Under the pieces are notes generated by a model. That model was not told the DNA's origin, made no database searches, and worked only from the letters and a program-made list of their open reading frames with translations. Below are positions 25,987-33,973 of a DNA stretch of 64,000 nt, piece by piece (the first letter of the stretch is position 1; each line of letters opens with the position of its first letter). Source of the stretch: CAVVNP01 sp963800235 (GTDB lineage: Bacteria > Actinomycetota > Acidimicrobiia > Acidimicrobiales > Iamiaceae); contig CAWDAD010000001.1 of NCBI GenBank assembly GCA_963800235.1, positions 248,001-312,000 of the forward strand. The letters run 5' to 3'. A program made the translations under genes and the position numbers.

Positions 25987-28900
25987 TCAGGCGGCCAGGC
26001 GGTGGTGCAGGTCGTCGGCCATCCGTCGCTGGAACACCGGGCCGAGCGGGTGGCGCTCGAGGACCCGGTCGAGCTCGGCCAGGGCCTCGTCGACCCGTCC
26101 CTCGGCCGCCAGCAGCCCGGCGTGGGCGACCGCGACCTGCAGCGCCACCCGGACCGTCTCCACCCCGCCGTCGGCGGCCCGCTCCACGGCCTGGCGGGCC
26201 CGGTCGAGCTGGCCGGTCTCGACCAGCACCTGGGCCAGCTCGGCGTTGGCGACCCGCCAGGTGTCGGTGATCGGGCCCCGCCCCGCGCCGGTCGCCACCA
26301 CGTCCTGGAGCTGCAGCTCGGCCTGGTCGGTGTCGCCGCGCTGGTGGGCGACGCGGGCCAGCACGACCCGGGCCCGCAGCTGGCTGTCGTCGTCGCCGAG
26401 GCCGGCCCGCACCACGGCGAGGGTGGCCCGGGCCCGGTCCTCGGCCTCGTCCAGGTTCCCGCACTCGAGCTCGAGGCCGGCCAGCTCGATCAGCAGCCGG
26501 GCCTCGGCACCGACGTAGGAGGTGCCCCGGCTGGTCTCCAACCCGCGCTGCAGGGCTCGACGGGCCCGCTCGACGTCGCCCTTGGTCCGGGCGATGCGGC
26601 CGTCGATGAGGTGGAGCATCGACTGCTCCCAGAGCATCTCCCGGTCGGAGAGCGGTCGCTCGGCCTTGCTGATCAGCCGCTCGGCCTCGCCCACCTCGGC
26701 CTGGGCGACCAGACAGGCGGCCAGCAGCAGGCGGCAGCGGCCGACGGTCCAGGGATCGCTCTGGATGCGGGCCAGCTCGAGCAGGTTCTCGGCGACCGAG
26801 CGGGCCTGCGCCAGCTGGCCGATGACGAGGAAGCTGAAGCCGAGGATGCCCATGCACCAGGCCGCCTCGATGGGTGAGCCCTCCTGTCCGAGCGACTCCA
26901 TGGCCAGCCAGAGGTGCTCCTGGGCCTCGGCCACCGCCCCCACCTGGAACTCGCACCAGCCGAGCGACTGCAGGGTCGTGCCCCGGGGGCCGACGCCCGC
27001 GGCCCGCTCGAGGTCGGCGGCCCGCAGCAGCCGGGGCAGGGCGGCGCGGACCCGCCCCACGGTCATGTCGCTCCAGCCCTGCAGCCGGACCGTGTCGGCC
27101 TCACCGGAGAGATCGCCCATCCGCCGCCAGTCCTCCAGGGCCCGCTCGAACAGGTCACGGGCCCGGTCGCCGTCGCCCTCCAGCCGGGCCACCGCCCCCA
27201 GGTGGGCGACGGCCTCGGCCGCCAGCTCGGGGTGGGAGTCGCCCTCCTGGCGGCCGTCGGCCATGGCCTCCGCCTCCTCGAAGGCTCCGGCGGCCGCCTC
27301 GAGCTGCCGCAGCTCGGTCAGGACCCGGCCGAGGCCCAGCACGGCTCGGGTCGCGGCGGCGGTGTCGTGGCTCCCGAGCTGGTGGGCACGCCGGTACCAC
27401 TCCTCGGCCTCCCGGAGGGCGCCGTAGCTCTCGGCCCGCTGGGCGGCGCGGACCAGGGCGTCGAAGGCGGCCTCGGCCAGCCCCGGGTCGGTGTGCTCGA
27501 GGGAGCGGCCGAGCATGACCGCCCGCTCGTAGTGGTGGGCGAGGCTGCCGACGACCGCTCCGCCGTCGTCGCCGTCGAGCCGGCCCTGCAGCCAGGCGGC
27601 GACCTGGGCGTGCTTGTGGGCCCGCTGACCGAGTGGGACCGCCGCGTAGGCCACGTCGCGGGTGAGGGCGTGGGCGAAGGCCACGTCCTCGAGGCCGCCG
27701 CGGTCGGGCTGGCGGGTCAGCAGGCCCTTGGCCACCAGCCGGTCGACGAGCTCGGCGCTGTCGTCGGCGGTGCGGAGCTGGTCGACCACCTCGAGCGAGA
27801 ACGAGCGGCCGACGACCGCCGCGTCGAGCAGCAGCTCCCGCTCGTCGGAGGGCAGCGCGTCGAGGCGGGCGCCGAGCAGCGACCGCACGCCGTCGGGCAC
27901 GCCCAGCTCGTCGGGACCGGCGTCGACCTGCCAGCGACCGTCGACCTCGACCAGGGTGCCGGTGTCGATCAGGTACCCGACGAGCTGCTCGACGAGGAAC
28001 GGGTTGCCTCCCGCCGCCCCCAGGATGCGGGGTTCGACGTCGACGCCGAGTCGCGGCAGGTCGTCGAGGGCCTCGTGGCCGGCGGACCCCTCCGGCGACG
28101 GTGCCTCCACCGGACCGCCGGTCGTGCCCGGGCCGGGGGTCTGGGCCGACACCGACACCAGCAGCTGGCCGATGAGCCGGCGGGACTGGTCGGCGTCGAG
28201 CGGCGCGAGGGCGAGCGAGGCGGTGCCGGGGCCGGCCGTGACCAGGCTGGGCCGACGCTCGAGCAGGTCCTCACGGGCCAGGGCCACTGCCACCACCGGG
28301 GTGCCGTCGAGGGCACCGGGCAGCTGGGCCAGGAAGCGGAGGACGGCGTCGTCGGCCCACTGCACGTCGTCGAGGACGAGCACCCGGGGTCCGTCCGAGC
28401 CGAGCCCGAGCAGGAGCTGGTGCGCCCCCCAGAGGAGCTGGTCGACCACTCGGCCCCGCACCGAGCCCGGGTCGGGGAACCGGCTCGGGCCCTCGTCGAC
28501 GCCCAGCAGGCGGCCCAGCCGACTGACGAGCAGCTCGGCCTCCCCCCGGCGGGGCTCGATGCGGGACGCCGCCGCGGCGATCCGGCGGACCTGCTCGGCC
28601 GCGGGTTCGGCGGTGTCGACGCCGATCGCCCCACGGACGAGGTCGGCGACCGGTGCGAGGCCGTTGGCCGCGCCGTAGGCGGGGCAGGTCGCCCAGAGGG
28701 CGGGCGTGCCCTCGCCGGCGAGGTGGCGGACCAGCTCCTGGGCCAGGCGGGTCTTGCCCACGCCGGCCTCGCCGGTGACGGTGACGACCAGCGGCCGGCG
28801 GCGGGTCAGGGCGCGGTCGACGAGGGTCGTGAGCTCGGCCAGGTCGGCCTCGCGACCGACGAGGGGCGAGTTGGGCCGGGCGGCCCGCCGGTCCCCGGCC

Positions 28901-29541
28901 GGGGCGGGACGCAGGGCCGCCCAGGCCCGGACCGGCTGCTGCTTGCCCCGCAGCTCGAAGGTGCCCCGCTCCTCGTACTCGACCGCCGAGCCGGTGGCCG
29001 CCCAGGTCTTCTCGGCGACGAGCACCTCGCCGGGCCGGGCGACCGAGACGAGGCGGTGGGCGGTGTTCACGGTGTCGCCGGTGACCGTGTAGGCCCCGCC
29101 AGGGCCCACCGGGCCGGCCAGCACCTCGCCCGTGTTCACCCCGACCCGCAGGACGAGGTCCGGTGCCAGCGGCGTCAGGGCGGGCGCCAACCCGAGGCCG
29201 GCCCGCACCGCCCGCTCGGGGTCGTCCTCGTGGGCGGTGGGGGCGCCGAACAGCGCCATCAGCTCGTCGCCGATGAGCTTGTCGACGTGGCCCCCGAAGG
29301 CCTCGATCACCGGGACCATGACCCCGAAGCAGCGGTCGAGCAGCTCCTTGACCTGCTCGGGGTCGCGTCCCTCGGCCATCGAGGTGAAGCCGGCGAGGTC
29401 GGCGAAGACGACGGTGACCACCCGCCGCTCCTGCTCGGCGGGACCGGTGAGGGCCTGGCCGCAGTTGGAGCAGAACCGACTGCCCGGGGCGACGGGGACG
29501 CCGCAGGCCGGGCAGTGCGCGGCAGCGACCGGCTCAGCCAC
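25987..29541 (-). CDS. Class III adenylate/guanylate cyclase fused to AAA ATPase and TPR regulator
   Basis: A 1184-residue signalling protein. Residues 10-27 are a zinc ribbon (CPAC and CSNC). Residues 41-210 form a class III cyclase with the metal residues Asp 48 (VFADLAGFTS) and Asp 92 (KLIGDELMALFG), plus DTVNTAHRL. Residues about 225-560 form an ATPase with Walker A GEAGVGKT and a Walker B-like VLVLDDVQWADD. The rest is helical TPR-type repeats. This build occurs in actinobacterial cyclase/LuxR-like ATPase regulators. No helix-turn-helix is seen. Its start overlaps the acidic protein gene by 8 bases. Confidence 0.92.
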   Translation of the reverse strand: MAEPVAAAHCPACGVPVAPGSRFCSNCGQALTGPAEQERRVVTVVFADLAGFTSMAEGRDPEQVKELLDRCFGVMVPVIEAFGGHVDKLIGDELMALFGAPTAHEDDPERAVRAGLGLAPALTPLAPDLVLRVGVNTGEVLAGPVGPGGAYTVTGDTVNTAHRLVSVARPGEVLVAEKTWAATGSAVEYEERGTFELRGKQQPVRAWAALRPAPAGDRRAARPNSPLVGREADLAELTTLVDRALTRRRPLVVTVTGEAGVGKTRLAQELVRHLAGEGTPALWATCPAYGAANGLAPVADLVRGAIGVDTAEPAAEQVRRIAAAASRIEPRRGEAELLVSRLGRLLGVDEGPSRFPDPGSVRGRVVDQLLWGAHQLLLGLGSDGPRVLVLDDVQWADDAVLRFLAQLPGALDGTPVVAVALAREDLLERRPSLVTAGPGTASLALAPLDADQSRRLIGQLLVSVSAQTPGPGTTGGPVEAPSPEGSAGHEALDDLPRLGVDVEPRILGAAGGNPFLVEQLVGYLIDTGTLVEVDGRWQVDAGPDELGVPDGVRSLLGARLDALPSDERELLLDAAVVGRSFSLEVVDQLRTADDSAELVDRLVAKGLLTRQPDRGGLEDVAFAHALTRDVAYAAVPLGQRAHKHAQVAAWLQGRLDGDDGGAVVGSLAHHYERAVMLGRSLEHTDPGLAEAAFDALVRAAQRAESYGALREAEEWYRRAHQLGSHDTAAATRAVLGLGRVLTELRQLEAAAGAFEEAEAMADGRQEGDSHPELAAEAVAHLGAVARLEGDGDRARDLFERALEDWRRMGDLSGEADTVRLQGWSDMTVGRVRAALPRLLRAADLERAAGVGPRGTTLQSLGWCEFQVGAVAEAQEHLWLAMESLGQEGSPIEAAWCMGILGFSFLVIGQLAQARSVAENLLELARIQSDPWTVGRCRLLLAACLVAQAEVGEAERLISKAERPLSDREMLWEQSMLHLIDGRIARTKGDVERARRALQRGLETSRGTSYVGAEARLLIELAGLELECGNLDEAEDRARATLAVVRAGLGDDDSQLRARVVLARVAHQRGDTDQAELQLQDVVATGAGRGPITDTWRVANAELAQVLVETGQLDRARQAVERAADGGVETVRVALQVAVAHAGLLAAEGRVDEALAELDRVLERHPLGPVFQRRMADDLHHRLAA

Positions 29542-30073
29542 TCCCGAAGATGGCCGGCATCGGGCAGTCGGCGGTGTCGAGCCCGCCGGGGCAGTCGTTG
29601 CGTCGGCTGCTGAACTGGCTCGACCGCACGAGCAGGAAGCACTCCGGGCAGGAGATCTCCTCCGGGCGGCGGGGGCTCACCCGATCGCCGGACTCGGTCC
29701 GGTCCTCGACCACGAGGTCCTCGTCGTCGTCCTCGTCCTCGTCGGAGCCGGAGGCGATCCGGTCCTTGAGGATCGTGTCGAGGTCCTCCTCGACGTCGTC
29801 GGGGTCGGCCTCCTCCTCGTCGTCCTCCTCGTCCTCCTCCGACGCGTTGGCCCGCGACCGGCTGGCGGCGCGACGACGGTCGTCGTCCTCGTCCTCGGAC
29901 TCGTCCTCCGCCTCGTCGAGCTTCTCGTCGCCGATCTCGTCGTCGACCTCGGGGATCAGGTCGTCGCCGTCGTCGTCGTCCTCCCCCTCCAGGGCGTCCT
30001 CGTCGAGATCGTCGTCGAGCTCGTCCACCACGGGCTCGTCGTCGATGTCGTCGTCGAGGTCGTCGTCAGCCAT
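29534..30073 (-). CDS. Acidic protein with Cys-rich tail (DUF4193-like)
   Basis: A 179-residue protein that is very rich in Asp and Glu for its first 120 residues. It ends in a short domain with CPECFLLVRSSQF, NDCPGG and DTADCP, the pattern of the DUF4193 family of actinobacterial acidic proteins. Four or more cysteines suggest a zinc site. The function is unknown. It is upstream of the cyclase gene, with an 8-base overlap. Confidence 0.75.
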   Translation of the reverse strand: MADDDLDDDIDDEPVVDELDDDLDEDALEGEDDDDGDDLIPEVDDEIGDEKLDEAEDESEDEDDDRRRAASRSRANASEEDEEDDEEEADPDDVEEDLDTILKDRIASGSDEDEDDDEDLVVEDRTESGDRVSPRRPEEISCPECFLLVRSSQFSSRRNDCPGGLDTADCPMPAIFGSG

Positions 30074-30174
30074 GTCGTCCTTCGGAGATGGTGGTCTTCG
30101 TCGAGTGATGGGCGTCGCCCGCCGCGGGCGCAGGGCGCGCCGCAGGGGCGAAAGGAGATCGCGGCGGATGATGG

Positions 30175-30195
30175 CACAGGCGACCCGCGCCTGTG
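30175..30195 (-). terminator. Hairpin downstream of the LysM/SLT gene
   Basis: CACAGGCG and CGCCTGTG form a perfect 8-bp stem around a five-base loop, 27 bases beyond the stop of the wall hydrolase gene. There is no T-run, as is common in high-GC actinobacteria. Confidence 0.45.
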
Positions 30196-30221
30196 GAGTC
30201 GACGCCGCCCGGCCGGGAGGA

Positions 30222-31127
30222 TCAGGCGAACGCGCTGCGCAGGGCCTGCACGCCGTCGACGTAGCCCCGGGTCCCCGCGTACATGCCGTGGCTGCGGAGG
30301 GCGCCGAGTCCCTGGTAGTAGGCGGCCAGCGCCTGGGAGGCGTCCCACCCGGTCTGGTCGAGCAGCAGGCGCAGGTAGGCGGCGGTCATGCGGGTGTTGT
30401 CGTCGGGGTTCCACGGGTTCAGGGCGAGGCCGATGCGCTGCTGCACGAGGCGGATGGTGTCGGGCATGAGCTGGCCGACGCCGATGGCCCCCGTGGGCGA
30501 GACGATCCCGGCCTGCCAGCCGGACTCGAGGTAGGTCATGGCCGCCAGCAGATCGGTGGGGACGCCCGAGACCGACGCCCAGCGCTGCATGCTGCCGTAG
30601 AGCCACCACCGGCCCGAGGCCCGGAGGGCGTCCACGGCACGGGCGCCGCCGGAGCTGGCCGCCGGGGCGCCGCTTCCGGGGGCGGCGGCACCGGGACCTC
30701 CGGACGACCCGCCGGCACCGGCCGGGATCTGCAGCGTCGTGCCCGAGCGGACCAGGTCGAGGTCGCCGATGCCGTTGGCGGCGGCCAGCGTCGAGGGCGT
30801 CAGGCCGAAGCGGGTGGCGATGCCGATCAGGGTGTCACCGGGGCGCACCGTGTAGGTCGAGGCGGCGGTCGCCCCTCCCCCGCGGCTGCTGCTGCCGCCG
30901 CTGCGGCTGCGGCCGGCGGGCACGGTGAGCCAGGTCCCGGCGTAGATGGCGTCGTGGTCGCCGATGCCGTTGGCGGCGGCCAGCTGGTCGAGGTCGACGC
31001 CGAGCTGCTGCGCGACCTGGCTGAGGGTGTCGCCGCGGCGCACCTGGTACCGGCCGCCGGGATCGGCGCTGGCGGAGGGGATGGCCAAGCCCACGATGGC
31101 CGCGCCGCTCACGGCGAGGGCGGTCAT
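30222..31127 (-). CDS. LysM-repeat lytic transglycosylase
   Basis: An exported peptidoglycan enzyme. After a signal peptide ending in SASA come two LysM wall-binding repeats (YQVRRGDTLSQVAQQLGVD and YTVRPGDTLIGIATRFGLT), a Ser/Gly linker, and a transglycosylase SLT domain. The catalytic Glu is in AAMTYLESGWQ, followed by SPTGAIGVGQLMP and AYYQGLG. It cleaves glycan strands. The ATG at 31127 leaves a short n-region. A longer signal peptide (RAHPLTRLRSRRSIAAM) starts at an ATC codon at 31178, seven bases after GGAGG, and may be the true start. Confidence 0.88.
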   Translation of the reverse strand: MTALAVSGAAIVGLAIPSASADPGGRYQVRRGDTLSQVAQQLGVDLDQLAAANGIGDHDAIYAGTWLTVPAGRSRSGGSSSRGGGATAASTYTVRPGDTLIGIATRFGLTPSTLAAANGIGDLDLVRSGTTLQIPAGAGGSSGGPGAAAPGSGAPAASSGGARAVDALRASGRWWLYGSMQRWASVSGVPTDLLAAMTYLESGWQAGIVSPTGAIGVGQLMPDTIRLVQQRIGLALNPWNPDDNTRMTAAYLRLLLDQTGWDASQALAAYYQGLGALRSHGMYAGTRGYVDGVQALRSAFA

Positions 31128-31208
31128 CGCCGCGATGGAGCGGCGCGACCGGAGTCGGGTGAGGGGGTGAGCGCGGATCGGTGAACCTCCTGGGGTTCTC
31201 CGCCCGCA

Positions 31209-31394
31209 GTGGCTCCGGGACCGTACATCAGCCACACCTTCAACATCAACCCCAACGTCATCACCATCAACTTCAGCAACAGGTCCACGTGGAGGTCCGC
31301 GCCGACCGCGACGGGCCGCGACCGGCCCGCACCACCATCCGGTGCCGCGCTGAACCGCCGCCCCACGCGACGGACCGGCGGGTGCCCGGCCTAG
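31209..31394 (+). CDS. Possible small Asn/Ile-rich protein (candidate)
   Basis: A 61-codon frame from a GTG at 31209 to a TAG at 31394, which overlaps the stop region of the ThyX gene. The encoded segment YISHTFNINPNVITINFSN uses almost only C-ending codons (AAC, ATC, TTC, ACC), as expected of real genes in this genome. The opposite strand would need many TTG codons. The rest is a basic Pro/Thr tail. There is no clear ribosome site, so it could instead be the leader of the wall hydrolase gene. Low confidence. Confidence 0.25.
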   Translation: MAPGPYISHTFNINPNVITINFSNRSTWRSAPTATGRDRPAPPSGAALNRRPTRRTGGCPA

Positions 31395-32998
31395 CTGGAG
31401 GAGCGGCGGGCCTCCGCCCGGCGCTCGGCGTCGAGGCGCTCGAGCTGGGGCTCGGGCGAGTGGTCGACGAAGGACATCAGCTCGGCCACCGCCGGGTGCC
31501 CGGCCTGCTCCGCGATGAGCCGGTGCATCTGCTGGGCCACCGACCGGTAGGCCGGGTGCCCCTGCGGCCCGCTGCGCAGCTCGAGCAGGTGGGTGGCCTC
31601 CCGGGCGTTCATCTGCATCACGAACCGCACCTTGTAGGCGAGGCTGACGGCGTAGGGCGCGTGGGCCGGGAGCTGCTCGGCCAGCAGGTCGTGGAGGGCG
31701 GCCGAGCGCTCCATGGCCCCGTCGAAGTCGGCGGCGTGACCCGCCAGATCGATCGCCTCCGGGCGGGTGTAGCCGTGCCTGGTCGTCAGCGGCTGCCACT
31801 CGATGGTGCACATCCGGTGGCGCTGGAGGTCGCGGAACGCCCCGTAGTCGGCCAGCACGTCGAAGCGGTAGTCGATGCGCTCGAGCGCCCGGCCGGGCTT
31901 GTGGCGGCGATTGGTGCGGTCACCGACGTAGGCCCGCACGACGGCGAGGCGCTCCTCGGCCCCCATCTCGCGCACCTTGGCGGCGATCTGGGTCTCCGGC
32001 AGGTCGGTCGACGGGTAGAGCATGGCGGTGATCAGCTCGATCTCCGCGTCGGGATCCCAGCCGGTGAGGGTGACGAGCGGGGCCTCGTCGACCGGTCCCC
32101 CGGCCGGGAACAGCCGGCCGGCCAGCTCGTCCATGGCGGAGCGGTTGGCGGCCAGGTAGGTGCTCCACGCCACGCCCCGGTCGGACAGGTCGACCCGCTT
32201 CAGGAAGCTCGGGATCACCTTTCGCAGCTCGAAGAGCATCAGGTCGGCGTAGGAGCGGGCCTCCGGCAGCGGGTGGGCCCGCATCCGCAGCAGCAGCTGC
32301 TCGTAGCCCTGGCCGGTCCCGTAGATGCCGACGTTGGAGAGCGATGCCGCCGGCAGCAGCCCCCGCAGCGAGTCGAGCGCCTTGGCCTTCACCGCCTGGC
32401 GGTAGACGAAGTCCGAGTCCGACGGGTCCTTGGGGAACTGGTCGCGGAAGAAGTCGCTCATGGCCGGCACCAGCTCGGCGTAGGTGTCGAACAGCCGGTC
32501 CATGTCGCCCACGTACCGGGTGCCGAGGGCCGACCCGAGCACGTCGGGGTCTCGGTAGTAGCGGTACCGGCCGCCGATGCGGGCGTCGTAGGCGATGTAG
32601 CGGGTCGACTGCTCGAGGTAGGACATCAGCCGGCCCCACTCGAGCACCTTGGTCAGCAGGTTCGACGCCTGCTCGCAGGCCAGGTGCACCCCGCCGAGCT
32701 GGGCGACCGAGTCGTCGCCGTACTCGAAGAAGACCCGGTCGTAGAGCTCCTCCGCCCGGCGGAGGCCGACGGTGGCGTCGATGCTGATGTCGCCGGAGAC
32801 GTCGAGATCGCCCACGAACTCGTCGAGGAAGAGCCGGCGCAGGCTCTTCGGCGATCGGGAGTAGCGGGCGAACAGCGCCCCCTTGACCACCTCGGGGAGG
32901 TTGACCAGGGCGAAGACCGGGCCGTCGAGGTTGGTGAAGTACCGGCGCAGGATGTCGGCCTCGTCCGCGCTGAACTCCTCGGCGACGTACACGGTCAC
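31391..32998 (-). CDS. Tandem-domain ThyX-like (flavin-dependent thymidylate synthase family) protein
   Basis: A 535-residue protein that looks like two ThyX domains in one chain. The first has GRLMSYLEQSTRY (residues 122-134) and ALDSLRGLLPAASL. The second has LQRHRMCTIEWQPLTTRHGY (residues 391-410) and RFVMQMNAREATHLLELR. Canonical ThyX is about 220-250 residues and carries RHRxxSxxxxSxR; here the second domain has T and L at the serine positions and the first has a different form. Activity as a thymidylate synthase is therefore uncertain. A perfect 15-bp hairpin lies 24 bases upstream. Confidence 0.8.
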   Translation of the reverse strand: MTVYVAEEFSADEADILRRYFTNLDGPVFALVNLPEVVKGALFARYSRSPKSLRRLFLDEFVGDLDVSGDISIDATVGLRRAEELYDRVFFEYGDDSVAQLGGVHLACEQASNLLTKVLEWGRLMSYLEQSTRYIAYDARIGGRYRYYRDPDVLGSALGTRYVGDMDRLFDTYAELVPAMSDFFRDQFPKDPSDSDFVYRQAVKAKALDSLRGLLPAASLSNVGIYGTGQGYEQLLLRMRAHPLPEARSYADLMLFELRKVIPSFLKRVDLSDRGVAWSTYLAANRSAMDELAGRLFPAGGPVDEAPLVTLTGWDPDAEIELITAMLYPSTDLPETQIAAKVREMGAEERLAVVRAYVGDRTNRRHKPGRALERIDYRFDVLADYGAFRDLQRHRMCTIEWQPLTTRHGYTRPEAIDLAGHAADFDGAMERSAALHDLLAEQLPAHAPYAVSLAYKVRFVMQMNAREATHLLELRSGPQGHPAYRSVAQQMHRLIAEQAGHPAVAELMSFVDHSPEPQLERLDAERRAEARRSSS

Positions 32999-33021
32999 GG
33001 GCGAGGAGGCTAGAGGGACAC

Positions 33022-33055
33022 CCCGTCACGCTCGGTGACCACCGAGCGTGACGGG
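33022..33055. promoter_or_regulatory. Perfect 15-bp stem hairpin upstream of the ThyX-like gene
   Basis: CCCGTCACGCTCGGT and ACCGAGCGTGACGGG are perfect complements around the four-base loop GACC. It sits 24 bases before the start of the minus-strand ThyX-like gene and just ahead of repeat array B. It may be a terminator for M20 transcription, a leader structure or a dimer-binding operator. Confidence 0.65.
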
Positions 33056-33972
33056 TTGCTGGGCGCCGCGTTGCTGGGCGCCGCCCCGTGGGCGGCGCTG
33101 GCTTCGCCATGATGGGTGTCACCGGTGGCGCTGCTTCGGCTGGCGCCTGCGCAGCGTTGCGGATGGGCTGGTGCGCGTCGGCGAGGGAAGCGCCAGCGAC
33201 GAGCCGGGAGCGAGCGCCGCAGGTGCTCGCCCTGGACACCGCGCTGGCTTCGCCATGATGGGTGTCACCGGTGGTGCTGCTTCGGCTGGCGCCTGCGCCG
33301 CGTTGCGGATGGGCTGGTGCGCGTCGGCGAGGGAAGCGCCAGCGGCGAGCCGGGAGCGAGCGCCGCAGGTGCTCGCCCTGGACACCGCGCTGGCTTCGCC
33401 ATGATGGGTGTCACCGGTGGTGCTGCTTCGGCTGGCGCCTGCGCCGCGTTGCGGATGGGCTGGTGCGCGTCGGCGAGGGAAGCGCCAGCGGCGAGCCGGG
33501 AGCGAGCGCCGCAGGTGCTCGCCCTGGACACCGCGCTGGCTTCGCCATGATGGGTGTCACCGGTGGTGCTGCTTCGGCTGGCGCCTGCGCCGCGTTGCGG
33601 ATGGGCTGGTGCGCGTCGGCGAGGGAAGCGCCAGCGACGAGCCGGGAGCGAGCGCCGCAGGTGCTCGCCCTGGACACCGCGCTGGCTTCGCCATGGTGGG
33701 TGTCACCGGTGGTGCTGCTTCGGCTGGCGCCTGCGCCGCGTTGCGGATGGGCTGGTGCGCGTCGGCGAGGGAAGCGCCAGCGACGAGCCGGGAGCGAGCG
33801 CCGCAGGTGCTCGCCCTGGACACCGCGCCGGCTTCGCCATGATGGGTGTCACCGGTGGTGCTGCTTCGGCTGGCGCCTGCGCCGCGTTGCGGATGGGCTG
33901 GTGCGCGTCGGCGAGGGAAGCGCCAGCGACGAGCCGGGAGCGAGCGCCGCAGGTGCTCGCCCTGGGCGCAGG
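33056..33972 (+). repeat. Tandem repeat B: hairpin plus six 146-bp units
   Basis: A single hairpin copy (GCGCCGCCC, loop CGT, GGGCGGCGC; 33078-33098) is followed by six near-identical 146-base units starting at 33097, 33243, 33389, 33535, 33681 and 33827. Each unit has the same roughly 58-base core as array A, starting GCTGGCTTCGCCATGATGGG, plus a roughly 88-base tail containing GGCGAGGGAAGCGCCAGC and GCCGCAGGTGCTCGCC. The array stops at the M20 peptidase stop codon. The Arg/Ala-rich frames through it carry no gene. Confidence 0.95.
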
Positions 33973-33973
33973 G

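Noticed and set aside
31128..31390. Cyclic di-AMP riboswitch before the LysM/SLT gene
   Set aside because: Such leaders are common for wall hydrolases, but I could not find the conserved core motifs here.
24076..33972. CRISPR arrays at the two tandem-repeat loci
   Set aside because: Units of 86 and 146 bases are repeated whole, with no variable spacers, and no cas genes are present.
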